From: Methanomicrobiales archaeon | GTDB lineage: Archaea; Halobacteriota; Methanomicrobia; Methanomicrobiales; Methanoculleaceae | Length of the DNA: 30,561 nt | Reading direction: 5' to 3' | NCBI GenBank assembly: GCA_019136335.1 | Contig: JAGVUK010000158.1 | Location: 1-30,561 of the forward strand | Shown here: positions 7,735 through 15,429 of the stretch, piece after piece | Layout of the letters: each line of letters begins with the position of its first letter | How positions within the stretch are numbered: the stretch's first letter is position 1 | Notes under the pieces: generated by a model | Told to the model about the DNA's origin: nothing | Seen by the model: only the letters and a program-made list of their open reading frames with translations | Databases searched by the model: none | Program-made: the position numbers and the translations under genes

Positions 7735-8061
7735 ATGGAGCGCACCACCCAAAAGAGGGATCAATGCATCAATACCATAGGATCGCTGTCACCGGAACGG
7801 ATAGCAAGAACGGACCGACTGGACCTCCTCAGAGAGATCGCCGCATTCATCCGTGAGTATGCGGATATCCTTGCCCGGTATCACGTCCATACCATGGACG
7901 ACCTCGACCGCATCGAAGAGGAGTGCCGCAGGCTGCACGACGAGGCGTGTTGCAGGGGCGCCTGCGGAAGCGCCGGTGAACTGGTGGAACTGGAGTATCT
8001 CATCGGCCAGGCGAAGGCGATGAAGGCGAAGAGAATGGGGGAAAAGCGATCCCCGGAATGA
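7735..8061 (+). CDS. small three-helix protein of unknown function, paralog 2 of 3
   Basis: 108 residues, start ATG 7735 with CGAGGAAG upstream. The N-terminus (MERTTQKRDQ) is variable; from about residue 28 the protein is very close to paralog 1: LDLLREIAAFIREYADILARYH is followed by TMDDLDRIEEECRRLHDEACC, then GACGSAGELVELEYL, ending with IGQAKAMKAKRM. Three amphipathic helices are predicted and there is no membrane segment or signal. The segment CCRGAC holds three Cys between helices 2 and 3. Immediately after it lies a scrap of SDR coding sequence, so this copy sits in a duplicated and decayed block. Function unknown. Confidence 0.75.
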   Translation: MERTTQKRDQCINTIGSLSPERIARTDRLDLLREIAAFIREYADILARYHVHTMDDLDRIEEECRRLHDEACCRGACGSAGELVELEYLIGQAKAMKAKRMGEKRSPE

Positions 8062-8079
8062 TCCGAACCGCACCCGGGT

Positions 8080-8163
8080 TCAGTCCTGCCAGTATTGCAA
8101 CCCCGGGCTTCAACAAGGAAATCGACGGCAGAAGATACGGCGACCTGAGAATCCCGAACGGGT
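8080..8163 (+). pseudogene. fragment of a second SDR gene
   Basis: The frame reads PASIATPGFNKEIDGRRYGD then LRIPNG, which aligns without gaps to PANIATPIFNKGIDGQARGE then LRIPDD of the intact SDR (17 of 26 positions identical). No Rossmann or catalytic motif is present nearby, so only about 80 bases of the gene survive. The divergence shows that it is not a recent copy. Confidence 0.7.
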
Positions 8164-8482
8164 CGCAAAACGTAAAGGAGACACCGTACCCGAAGATCCG
8201 CGTGCAGCTCCCGGTAGAACCGGTACAATGCCAGCCGCCTCGCCCCTGGCGGGAGGGCCGCTGCACCTCCTCTCCCGGGTCGCCCGAACCCGGACACTCT
8301 CCCCGCTCATCGGCGCCCCCCCCAGGGAATCCACCGGTCTGCCATTGCGAGCGTAGGGCAAGGCAGTAGCCCCGCCATTGTTCCAGACGAGCCAGATCCA
8401 GTCCTTGCTGCAATTGCGGCTCTCTACGGCTGTGTGCATCCGTTCCAGCTGGATTTATGCCGCCCCGGCCAGAACTCTTCCC
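8164..8482. other. stretch without recognisable gene
   Basis: Sequence between the SDR fragment and the phosphoesterase start. The frame of the phosphoesterase is open back to about 8378, but its N-terminus there lacks protein-like features. No promoter was recognised with confidence. Confidence 0.4.
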
Positions 8483-10198
8483 ATGACATCGGGTTCGTCC
8501 ACCAGCGGCAGATCGCCATGGCAGCAGGCGATCGCCGGCCTTTTCGTACTCATGATCATTGTTCTCGCCCCTATCGGGCTGTCCTATTACCTGCACCCCG
8601 CACCGGCGACCGGGCCCGTGCACGTGAAGATCCTCGCGGTCAACGACTTCCACGGGCAACTGCCTGACGGACAGAAACTCAACAAAGAACCGGCCGGCAG
8701 TGCGCCGGTGCTTGCATCATACCTCAAGGCGGCGGCCGATGCCGGCCGGGCGACCACGTTCATCGCGTTGCCGGGGGACGTTGTCGGCGCGTCGCCGCCG
8801 GAATCCGGCCTGTTGCTGGACGAACCCACCCTGCTCTTCTGGAACAGCCTTGCAGACGGCTGCTCGCGGCAGTCTGCACCGGCATGCACCATGATCGCAA
8901 CGTTCGGCAACCACGAGTTTGACAGAGGCACGGGCGAACTGCTGCGCAAGATCAACGGCGGGAACGGTGCGACGACCATCACCCACCTGGCAGATCCCTA
9001 CCCGGGCACAGAGGTGGAGTATATCTCTTCAAACGTGGTCTGGAAGATAAACGAGACCCCCATCGCCGCTCCCTACGTGATCCGGGACGCCGGCGGCGTA
9101 CAGGTCGCGTTCATCGGCGCCACCACGGCCGAGATACCCTCCATCCAGAAACCGGCAAACATCGAAGACCTCGCCTTCAAAGACGAAACTGAATCGATCA
9201 ACCGGTACGTCCCGGAGATCCAGGAGAAAGGAGTGCATGCGATCATCATCATCCTCCACGAGGGAGGTTCGCAGGATGCCTACGACGGTCCGACGCGGGG
9301 AGAAGGCAATGTGACGGGCAGGGTCACCGGGATCATCGCCGGCCTCGACCCGGATGTGGACGTCGTCCTCTCAGGCCACACCCATGCGTTCACCAACGCC
9401 TATCTGAAGAATGCCGGTGGAAAGCCGGTGCTGGTGGCCCAGGCATACAGTTACAGCAGGGCGTTTGCCGATATCGACCTCGTCATCGATCCCGTCACCG
9501 GTGAGGTCACCCATAAATCGGCAGAGATCGTCCCGGCGTACGCAGGCCGGCCGCCCGGCACCAGTCCTGATCCCGGGGCCGCCGCACTTCTTGAAGAAAC
9601 CAGAGAGGTGGTCGAGCCGCTGACGAACCGGGTCGTCACGAGCGCGTCGGCGGATATCACGCGCCAGCAGACCGGTGCCGGTGAATCCCTCCTCGGCAAC
9701 CTCGTCGCCGACGGCCAGCGGGCAGCGATGCAGGCCGATGTTGCCTTTGTCACCACCGGCTCGCTCCGGGCGGACATATCACAGGGCAACGTCACCTGGG
9801 GCAACCTCTACTCGGTACAGCCGTTCTCTTCGACCGTGCTCTCGATGACCCTTACGGGAGAGCAGATCAGGGATGTGCTGGAGCAGCAATGGCAGACCCC
9901 GTTGCCGCCCCACAACCTTGCGGTCTCAGGACTCTCGTATACGTTTGATGATGGGAGGCCCGCAGGCCGCAAAATCACCGGGATCCGGGTAAACGGCACC
10001 CCGCTGGAGCCGAACGCGAACTATACGGCAGCAATGGTCGATTTCCTCGCAGCCGGCGGCGATGGGTATACCGTGCTGACGAGAGGGACGGATCTGGTCT
10101 GTGGCCCGCTCGATATCGATGCGCTGGTCACGCACATGGGCTCACTCCCGGAGCTGGTGGACGTGAAGGAGGAGGCGAGGATCGCCAAGGCCGCGTGA
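8483..10198 (+). CDS. membrane-anchored 5'-nucleotidase family metallophosphoesterase
   Basis: A 571-residue protein if started at ATG 8483 (MTSGSSTSGRSPWQQ), which puts a single hydrophobic anchor at about residues 15-37 and the rest outside the cell. The calcineurin-like metal sites are all visible: NDFHG (54-58), GDVVGAS (98), GNHE (142-145), a later LHEGG and GHTH (298-301). The C-terminal substrate domain of 5'-nucleotidases follows from about residue 385, with GESLLGNLVADG, QPFSSTV and the closing FLAAGGDGY. The family hydrolyses nucleotides or nucleotide sugars with two metal ions, here probably for extracellular scavenging of nucleosides and phosphate. No ribosome-binding site is clear, so the exact start is uncertain. 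Stands alone, with unrelated neighbours. Confidence 0.85.
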   Translation: MTSGSSTSGRSPWQQAIAGLFVLMIIVLAPIGLSYYLHPAPATGPVHVKILAVNDFHGQLPDGQKLNKEPAGSAPVLASYLKAAADAGRATTFIALPGDVVGASPPESGLLLDEPTLLFWNSLADGCSRQSAPACTMIATFGNHEFDRGTGELLRKINGGNGATTITHLADPYPGTEVEYISSNVVWKINETPIAAPYVIRDAGGVQVAFIGATTAEIPSIQKPANIEDLAFKDETESINRYVPEIQEKGVHAIIIILHEGGSQDAYDGPTRGEGNVTGRVTGIIAGLDPDVDVVLSGHTHAFTNAYLKNAGGKPVLVAQAYSYSRAFADIDLVIDPVTGEVTHKSAEIVPAYAGRPPGTSPDPGAAALLEETREVVEPLTNRVVTSASADITRQQTGAGESLLGNLVADGQRAAMQADVAFVTTGSLRADISQGNVTWGNLYSVQPFSSTVLSMTLTGEQIRDVLEQQWQTPLPPHNLAVSGLSYTFDDGRPAGRKITGIRVNGTPLEPNANYTAAMVDFLAAGGDGYTVLTRGTDLVCGPLDIDALVTHMGSLPELVDVKEEARIAKAA

Positions 10199-10470
10199 CG
10201 GATGCCTGGGTCCGGTGCGGCGGTGGAAGTCGTGCGGGTGCTCTTCCGGACCGGGCTGAACCCGGGTGGCGGAGATTCCGGGCAAAATCGACGGCGCTCC
10301 GGCCGGGGGACGAGGTCACCCCGGCGTACACCGCCATCCGCGACCGGCTCGACGCCTTCCGGGACGCCAATGCCGGGGTCATCTATGTCTACTGCATCGA
10401 TTCCAAATGAACAGACCCTATCTGGCCTTCGTCTCATCCCAGACGGAGCGCTCCCTCCGTCCCCCCACCC

Positions 10471-10593
10471 CGCCCGCGCTTCACCCAGGTGGAATACTCA
10501 GACGCTGCTCTCCGGCATCGCCCACCTCGCCCGCGCTTCACCCAGGTGGAATACTCAGACGCTGCTCTCCGGCATCCCCCACCTCGCCCGCGC
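10471..10593. repeat. 57-bp tandem repeat inside mobile element copy 2
   Basis: Two nearly identical 57-bp units (start CGCCCGCGCTTCACCCAGG) and a third of nine bases. The unit is absent from copy 1, so it expanded after the copies parted or was lost there. Confidence 0.9.
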
Positions 10594-10871
10594 CTCCGGC
10601 GCTCCCCCCCCGCCCCCTCCCGGGGGCGAGGGCAGTCATGGCGATACCCAGGGGAAAGCCGTATCGGTTCTTCTCTGGGATCTCCCCATGGAGTGGACCG
10701 TGGGGGTATCGCCACGGGGGGGCGGGGACCGGGGAGGGGGAGACCCCCTCCCCGCAGGTGGGTACCCGTACGTTCCTCCTCAAAGCCCCCAGAGGGAGCA
10801 GTACGTGACGATACCGGGGAAAAGCCGTCTCCCGGGATGCAACCCCCCGGATAGTGTGAAAAAAGATCGAT

Positions 10872-10890
10872 ACTCCCCTCCGTTGGGAGT
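10872..10890. other. subterminal hairpin of the mobile element (copy 2)
   Basis: ACTCCC, loop CTCCGTT, GGGAGT. It is the covarying partner of the hairpin at 3727-3745. Confidence 0.6.
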
Positions 10891-11029
10891 GCCGGTAATT
10901 GAGAATCGTTGCACTACACGATCTCCGGGTATGCCCTCAAGGGACTCCCGTGACGCCGTCGGCGGGGTGGCGGGCGTCGATATGGGGAGGATGTACCGGT
11001 CGACTGCAGGCGTTCTTCGTTAAGAAACC

Positions 11030-11064
11030 GCGGCGGGCTCTTCCTCTCCCGCCGCCCTGTTTTT
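11030..11064 (+). terminator. hairpin with T-tract
   Basis: GCGGCGGG at 11030-11037 pairs with CCCGCCGC at 11048-11055, followed by CCTGTTTTT. It lies after the sensor remnant and before the binding-protein gene, and probably served the remnant gene. Confidence 0.55.
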
Positions 11065-11150
11065 GCGGCAACCGTCTGATAACAAGGCATATTTGAGCCG
11101 CCGCCGACGTACAACGATCAACTGCCGATCAACGTCCTTTGGACATTGCC

Positions 11151-13282
11151 ATGACCCCACGATCACCGCTCTTATGGACCAGCCTGTTCCCGGCTCTCAC
11201 GCTCTTCTGTATCGTCACGCTGGCGATCTCTTCTGCAGGATGCACCGCCGCGGTCGATCCCGATCCTGTCCGTATCGGCGTCCTGCTGCCTGCAAGCGGG
11301 CCCCTTGCCATGCACTCGCCGGAAGGACTCGCCTGGGCGGCGGATGCGATGAACCGGCAGGACGGCCGCACGATCGAACTCGTCTACCGGGACACGAGCA
11401 CCGGCAACATCTCCGCATACGCAGAAGAACTGGCCGGGCGCGAAGACATCGATATCATCATCGGCCCCGCGACGAGCGCGGAACTGGTGCAGGTTGCTCC
11501 CATCGTCACGGGGCGGGGCAAACTCCTCATCTCCCCGAGCGTCACGACGGGGCTTGTCACGGGAGAGTTCAACGACAGCGGCCTCTTCTGGAGGACCTGC
11601 CCCGCAGACGGCCGGCAGGCGGAGGCGATCTTTGGGCTCCTCCGGAAGGACGGCGTCGAAGACGTCTCGCTTGTCACGGGAGATACGCCCTACGGGGAGA
11701 CGTTTGCACGGCTTGCCCCGGCAGCGGCCGCGATGAACGGCATCCGGATCACCGGGGCGGTATCGCTCACTACGTCAGGCGATCTTTCGGCGATCGCCGC
11801 ACAGATCGTGGAAGAAGAGCCCGATATCGTCGTCGCCGCCGTGTACCCGGAAGAGGCGGCAGGGCTATCGGATGCGCTCTCCGCGGCGGGCTCGCCCGCC
11901 GGCCTCTTCCTGACCGATGCCGGCCGCTCGCCGTATCTGCTGGAGAGCCTCGGGCGGCAGGCGGAGGGCATCCGGGGCACGTCGCTTGCTCCCGACCCCT
12001 CGACCGGGTACGCGGTCGCCTACGAGGAGATCTTCGGCGAGGCGCCGCCGGCCTTTGCCGCACAGACCCCCGGGCCGAACCGCTCGCTGCCTCCCTGCGG
12101 TGGGTCGTCTCCGGCGACGGCACCGTCAAGGGCTGGGACCCCCAGGAGGCGAGCGAGGCCGCGGCGATGATCCGTGCGGGCGCTCACCCCGCCGTCACCG
12201 GCGCCTCGGGACCGCTCCGGTTCTCGGCGGAGTCCTCCGCCGGCCCGCTCGTCGGGTACTACACCTGCTGGTCCGTCGAGGGCGGAACGTTCTGCGAGAG
12301 TACCCCCGTCCCCCCGGCGGGCGTAACCCCGGCCCTTCCCGGCCTCTCCTACGGCCCGGCCGCCGGTGAGGACGACCTCCCGGTGGTCTGGATGGTCTAC
12401 CCGCTGGTGAAGGGCGACCGGTCGTTTGCGGACTCGGCATACCGGGGCCTCTTCCGGGCGCAGGAGTCGTTTTCGTTCACGAAAAGAGAGTGTTCCCACG
12501 ACGACCTCAGCCTCCTTGACGGCGTATTCTCAGCCCGGAACTTCACCGAGAAACCCGACCTCGTGATCACCGAGGGGTTCGAGTTCACCGAAGCCTCGGA
12601 GGCGTGGGCCGCGGCGAACCCCGATATCCGGTTCTTCACCCTCGAACAGGCGGACTATGGCCTTCCAAACGCATGCGACGTCGTGATGGTCCCCTACGGG
12701 GCGTCCTACCTCGCGGGCGTGCTGGCGGCAAACATCACAAAGACGGGCAAGATCGGTGCGGTCGCCGGGGCGCCGGTCGCCGTCATCGACCCGTTCGTCG
12801 AGGGGTTCACCGCAGGAGCGGGGGCGTACGACCCCTCCGTGAACGTCACAGTCCTCTACGTCGGCGAGGGTTTCGAGGGGTTCAACATGCCGGAGCGTGC
12901 AGGTGTTCTCGCCCGGGACCTCCGTGCCGGGGGCGCCGACGTCATCCTGATGATTGCCGGCGCCTCGAACGCCGGGATCGTGGATGCCGCCCGGGAGACC
13001 GGGGACGTCTACCTCATCGGCGAGGACGCCGATCAGTCCTACCTCGCCCCGAGCCTTGTTGTCGCGTCGGTGGTAAAGGAGATCGACACGATCGTCTACC
13101 ACGCGGTGGCAAACGAGATCATGGGCCGGTTCACGCCGGGACAGGAGGTCTGGACGCTCGATAACGGCGGCACCGGGCTCTTTGTCTCGCCGCGGTTCGA
13201 GGAGCACACGCGGGTCGTCGCCGGGTGGCGGGAACGGGCAGCCGCCGCGGAGAAGGATTACCTGAAGACGGCGGTGCCGTGA
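11151..13282 (+). pseudogene. lipoprotein fusing a LIV-type and a BMP/PnrA-type substrate-binding domain, frameshifted
   Basis: ATG 11151 begins a lipoprotein signal, with the lipobox near ISSAGC and Cys31 as the likely lipidation site. Residues ~37-300 form a periplasmic-binding-protein domain of the branched-chain amino acid type (VRIGVLLPASGPLA, DIIIGPATSAELVQVAPIV, PDIVVAAVYPEEA). At about 12,068-12,080 the frame changes: FAAQT should run on into a segment such as LAASLRWVVSGDG, which lies in another frame. The second half is a BMP-family (PnrA-like) domain: VWMVYPLVKGDRSFADSAY, PDLVITEGFEF, IGAVAGAPVAVIDPFVEGF, ILMIAGASNAGIVDAA. The BMP family binds nucleosides or related ligands. Repaired, the protein would have about 710 residues. 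No permease or ATPase gene is nearby, so it may be a receptor rather than a transporter part. The shift may be real or a sequence error. Confidence 0.75.
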
Positions 13283-13425
13283 ATCCCGGTCTCCGGCACT
13301 CCGCTCATTTTTGCAGTTGACGTCCCGGTTCGATCGGACCCGGCGGGCGGGAGTCCGGCCCGGATATGCTGATCTGATATGCCCGCACGCCGATACCTGT
13401 AGGCAGCACCGCGTGTGGCACGGAC

Positions 13426-13848
13426 GTGATCGAAACGACCTGGCAGGACCTGACGATAACCGGGATTACGATACTCTTTGCGGTCATGCTCCTGCCACAG
13501 CTCCGCGACGTGGTCTCGCGCGGTGCCGTGCTGAACTGCTTCTCGGCCTTCTTCACGAGCATGCTCGGCTATATCATGGCGCTGGTCTTCGCCACCCTCG
13601 GGCTCTGGATATCGATGGCCGGCCAGGCGCTCGTCGCGTCCGTATGGCTGCTGCTCGCGTATTTCTCGCTTTCCAACGTGCGGACCCACATGTACCCGGA
13701 TGAGACGCTTGCATCCGTCGCCCTGGACTATTTTGCGGTATGGATACGGGGAGTGGCTTTCATCGTCTCGGGGAGCGTGACGGGGGTCATCTCACGGCTC
13801 CGCCGGCGATCCTCGGAGCGCTCACCCGATCGTTTGCGGAAAGGATAA
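13426..13848 (+). CDS. small polytopic membrane protein of unknown function
   Basis: 140 residues from a GTG start (MIETTWQDLTITG). Hydrophobic segments at about 8-26, 38-58, 62-82 and 98-122 suggest four helices; the tail is strongly basic (RLRRRSSERSPDRLRKG), so it should lie in the cytoplasm. No family recognised. The stop codon lies within the AAGGATAAC leader of the following small helical paralog, so the two are packed together and may be co-transcribed. Confidence 0.55.
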   Translation: MIETTWQDLTITGITILFAVMLLPQLRDVVSRGAVLNCFSAFFTSMLGYIMALVFATLGLWISMAGQALVASVWLLLAYFSLSNVRTHMYPDETLASVALDYFAVWIRGVAFIVSGSVTGVISRLRRRSSERSPDRLRKG

Positions 13849-13868
13849 CCCTCCCTGCGGCGAGAAGA
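13841..13868 (+). promoter_or_regulatory. conserved 5' leader of small helical paralog 3
   Basis: AAGGATAACCCTCCCTGCGG followed by CGAGAAG. The AAGGATAAC begins 32 bases before ATG 13873, as for paralog 1. Here it overlaps the stop codon of the upstream gene. Confidence 0.5.
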
Positions 13869-13872
13869 TAGT

Positions 13873-14172
13873 ATGGAACATGCCACTTCCGGAGCGGACC
13901 GGGGTCCCGCTGCCGCGAGAAGGGGCCAGATAGACCTCATCGCGGAGATCGCCGCGTTCGCCGATGAATATGAGGGCATCCTTGCCCGGCATCACAGGTA
14001 CACGATGGACGACCTCGGCCGCATCGAAGAGGAGTGTCGCCGGTTGCAGGATGAGGCCCGCCGCAGGGAAGCCTGGGGAACCGCCGACGAACTCGCGAGG
14101 CTCGAGTATCTCATCGATCGGGCGAAGGCGATGAAAGCAAAGAGGATGGTGGCGGAGAGTTCCCGGGGGTGA
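13873..14172 (+). CDS. small three-helix protein of unknown function, paralog 3 of 3
   Basis: 99 residues, start ATG 13873. It is the most diverged of the three: IDLIAEIAAFADEYEGILAR is followed by HHRYTMDDLGRIEEECRRLQ, DEARRREAWGTADELARLEY and LIDRAKAMKAKRM. The Cys-containing turn of the other two (CSRGAC/CCRGAC) is RRREAW here, so those cysteines are not essential to the family. The constant features are EIAAF, TMDD, RIE-EC-RL-DEA, ELxxLEYLI and AKxMKAKRM. The protein is soluble and highly charged. Function unknown; a role binding nucleic acid or another helical protein would be a guess. Confidence 0.75.
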   Translation: MEHATSGADRGPAAARRGQIDLIAEIAAFADEYEGILARHHRYTMDDLGRIEEECRRLQDEARRREAWGTADELARLEYLIDRAKAMKAKRMVAESSRG

Positions 14173-14292
14173 CCCGGGTAGCGCACCCGCCTTTCCGGAG
14201 GATACCGGTTGCGGCGCCGGGACGGTAGTCCGGTGGTTCACGGTCCGCTCCCGCCCGGATCACCGTATCAGCTTGTTCGGGAAAACCTCCCG

Positions 14293-15411
14293 TCACGGTT
14301 TCGCGGCAAGTAACTCGGGCAGCAGCTGCGACAGCTGGAACGCTATCGTGACAAGCGGCGGGATATACGCTACGAAGATCCGGAGCGCCGTCCCGACATT
14401 GAACCCGCTGCAATCCGAATGCCACTGCAGCAGTCGTTCCCGTTCGTTGCTGAAGACTTCGACGACCTGTTTGAGGTTGTTAACCTCGTTTCCCCGGGTC
14501 TCCAGCTCGTCGGGGGAGAATGAGAAGAGCTTCTCCTGGAAGACGCGGTATCTCTCGTTTATGTCGTTAACCCGGTCTTCAATCTTCTTTAAGCAGATGG
14601 AGGAGAGCCGGTTCAGCCCGATGACGGTTAGAGCAACCCCTGAAAGCGAGAGGAGCGAGAGTATGGAGAACTCTGCGATAACACTGAAGAAAAAATGAAA
14701 CAATCCCTGGCCCTGGCTGAAGTTGAGAAAACTGCCCAGTAAATTGATGTACCCCATCATCAGCAGGGCAATGCTTATCAGGAAGACGTAGAGGGTGCCC
14801 ATTAAATGTTTCCTGACCGGAGAAAGGCCCCCGATCCTGTCCGGGCAGTAGATCTCGACAACATCGTATACCCCGCATCCGGCGCGCTTCATCTCGTTCG
14901 TTGCGATCACAACGCCAAAGAGGACCCATGCGATCGTCCCGAGCAACCAGTAGTTGGCATACGCCACCCCGTAGTTGAACACGTCGAAGAGAAGACCCTG
15001 GAGCGACCCGCTCGCAAGAGAGAGGAGGTAGTAGCGTGCGCTGCCTGACTGGAGATTGACGAACGTGATGACGATGAACGGCGAGAGGAAAGCGGCAATG
15101 AACGTGATGTAATACACCTTGTTGCAGAGTATCCGCTTCACCGCCGTATACGGGCAATCATCGCCCAAAGACCCGGGAGCTGCCGGAAACCCATCCTTAA
15201 ACGTCCTCTCCAGCCGGGCGATGAGGTACCAGATGCCGGCGAGCTGGAACCCGATCGCCCCGCTCACCGAAGCGATTGCGACGACATCGGACGCGTCTTC
15301 CAGGGGGAGATACACAGGAAACAGTATGCTGAACCCGCAATTGACCAGGAAAACGAGGATGGCGAGGATGATTGCAATGAATATCTGCTTTTTAGAGAGG
15401 TAAGAGAGCAT
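14293..15411 (-). CDS. polytopic membrane protein with a cytoplasmic coiled coil, unknown function
   Basis: 372 residues. Hydrophobic helices appear at about 11-33, 44-65, 99-118, 124-146, 150-172, 205-228 and 235-266, and another near 343-366. Between the last two is a charged stretch of about 70 residues (IEDRVNDINERYRVFQEKL, NEVNNLKQVVEVFSNERERL) with coiled-coil character. No catalytic motif or known transporter signature was seen. It lies 18 bases downstream of the beta-propeller/PEGA gene on the same strand and may be its operon partner. Base composition is less GC-rich than the surroundings. Confidence 0.65.
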   Translation of the reverse strand: MLSYLSKKQIFIAIILAILVFLVNCGFSILFPVYLPLEDASDVVAIASVSGAIGFQLAGIWYLIARLERTFKDGFPAAPGSLGDDCPYTAVKRILCNKVYYITFIAAFLSPFIVITFVNLQSGSARYYLLSLASGSLQGLLFDVFNYGVAYANYWLLGTIAWVLFGVVIATNEMKRAGCGVYDVVEIYCPDRIGGLSPVRKHLMGTLYVFLISIALLMMGYINLLGSFLNFSQGQGLFHFFFSVIAEFSILSLLSLSGVALTVIGLNRLSSICLKKIEDRVNDINERYRVFQEKLFSFSPDELETRGNEVNNLKQVVEVFSNERERLLQWHSDCSGFNVGTALRIFVAYIPPLVTIAFQLSQLLPELLAAKP

Positions 15412-15429
15412 CAGGTCTCTCCCACCACA

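Larger units (their letters stand above)
10393..10913. mobile_element. non-autonomous MITE-like element, copy 2 (521 bp)
   Basis: Inverted ends TGCATCGATTCCAAAT (left) and TGCAACGATTCTCAATT (right, reversed), flanked by CTAC at 10389-10392 and 10914-10917. The target is the sensor-gene remnant: removing the element and one CTAC restores VIYVYTISGYAL. It shares most internal blocks with copy 1 (3304-3768) but has an extra 57-bp tandem repeat and lacks a segment that is present around 3560-3600 of copy 1. No transposase is encoded. Confidence 0.8.
10262..11000 (+). pseudogene. remnant of a PDC-like sensor repeat gene, split by mobile element copy 2
   Basis: Before the element the frames read AEIPGKIDG and then LRPGDEVTPAYTAIRD followed by RLDAFRDANAGVIYVY, matching the repeats of the 1398-2768 protein. 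After it come ISGYAL and GVAGVDMG, matching the end of repeat 3 (LSGYAP, GLVGVDMG). The reading frame is broken several times, and about 60-70 residues of the middle of the domain are missing even when the element is removed, so the gene was already deleted or decayed. It lies just downstream of the phosphoesterase. Confidence 0.75.

Noticed and set aside
10471..10593. Possible CRISPR array from repeated units
   Set aside because: The units are head to tail with no spacers and lie inside a mobile element; no cas genes are present.
10202..11023. A 273-codon open frame across the second mobile element
   Set aside because: It crosses the element ends and the tandem repeat; the recognisable sensor pieces lie in other frames.
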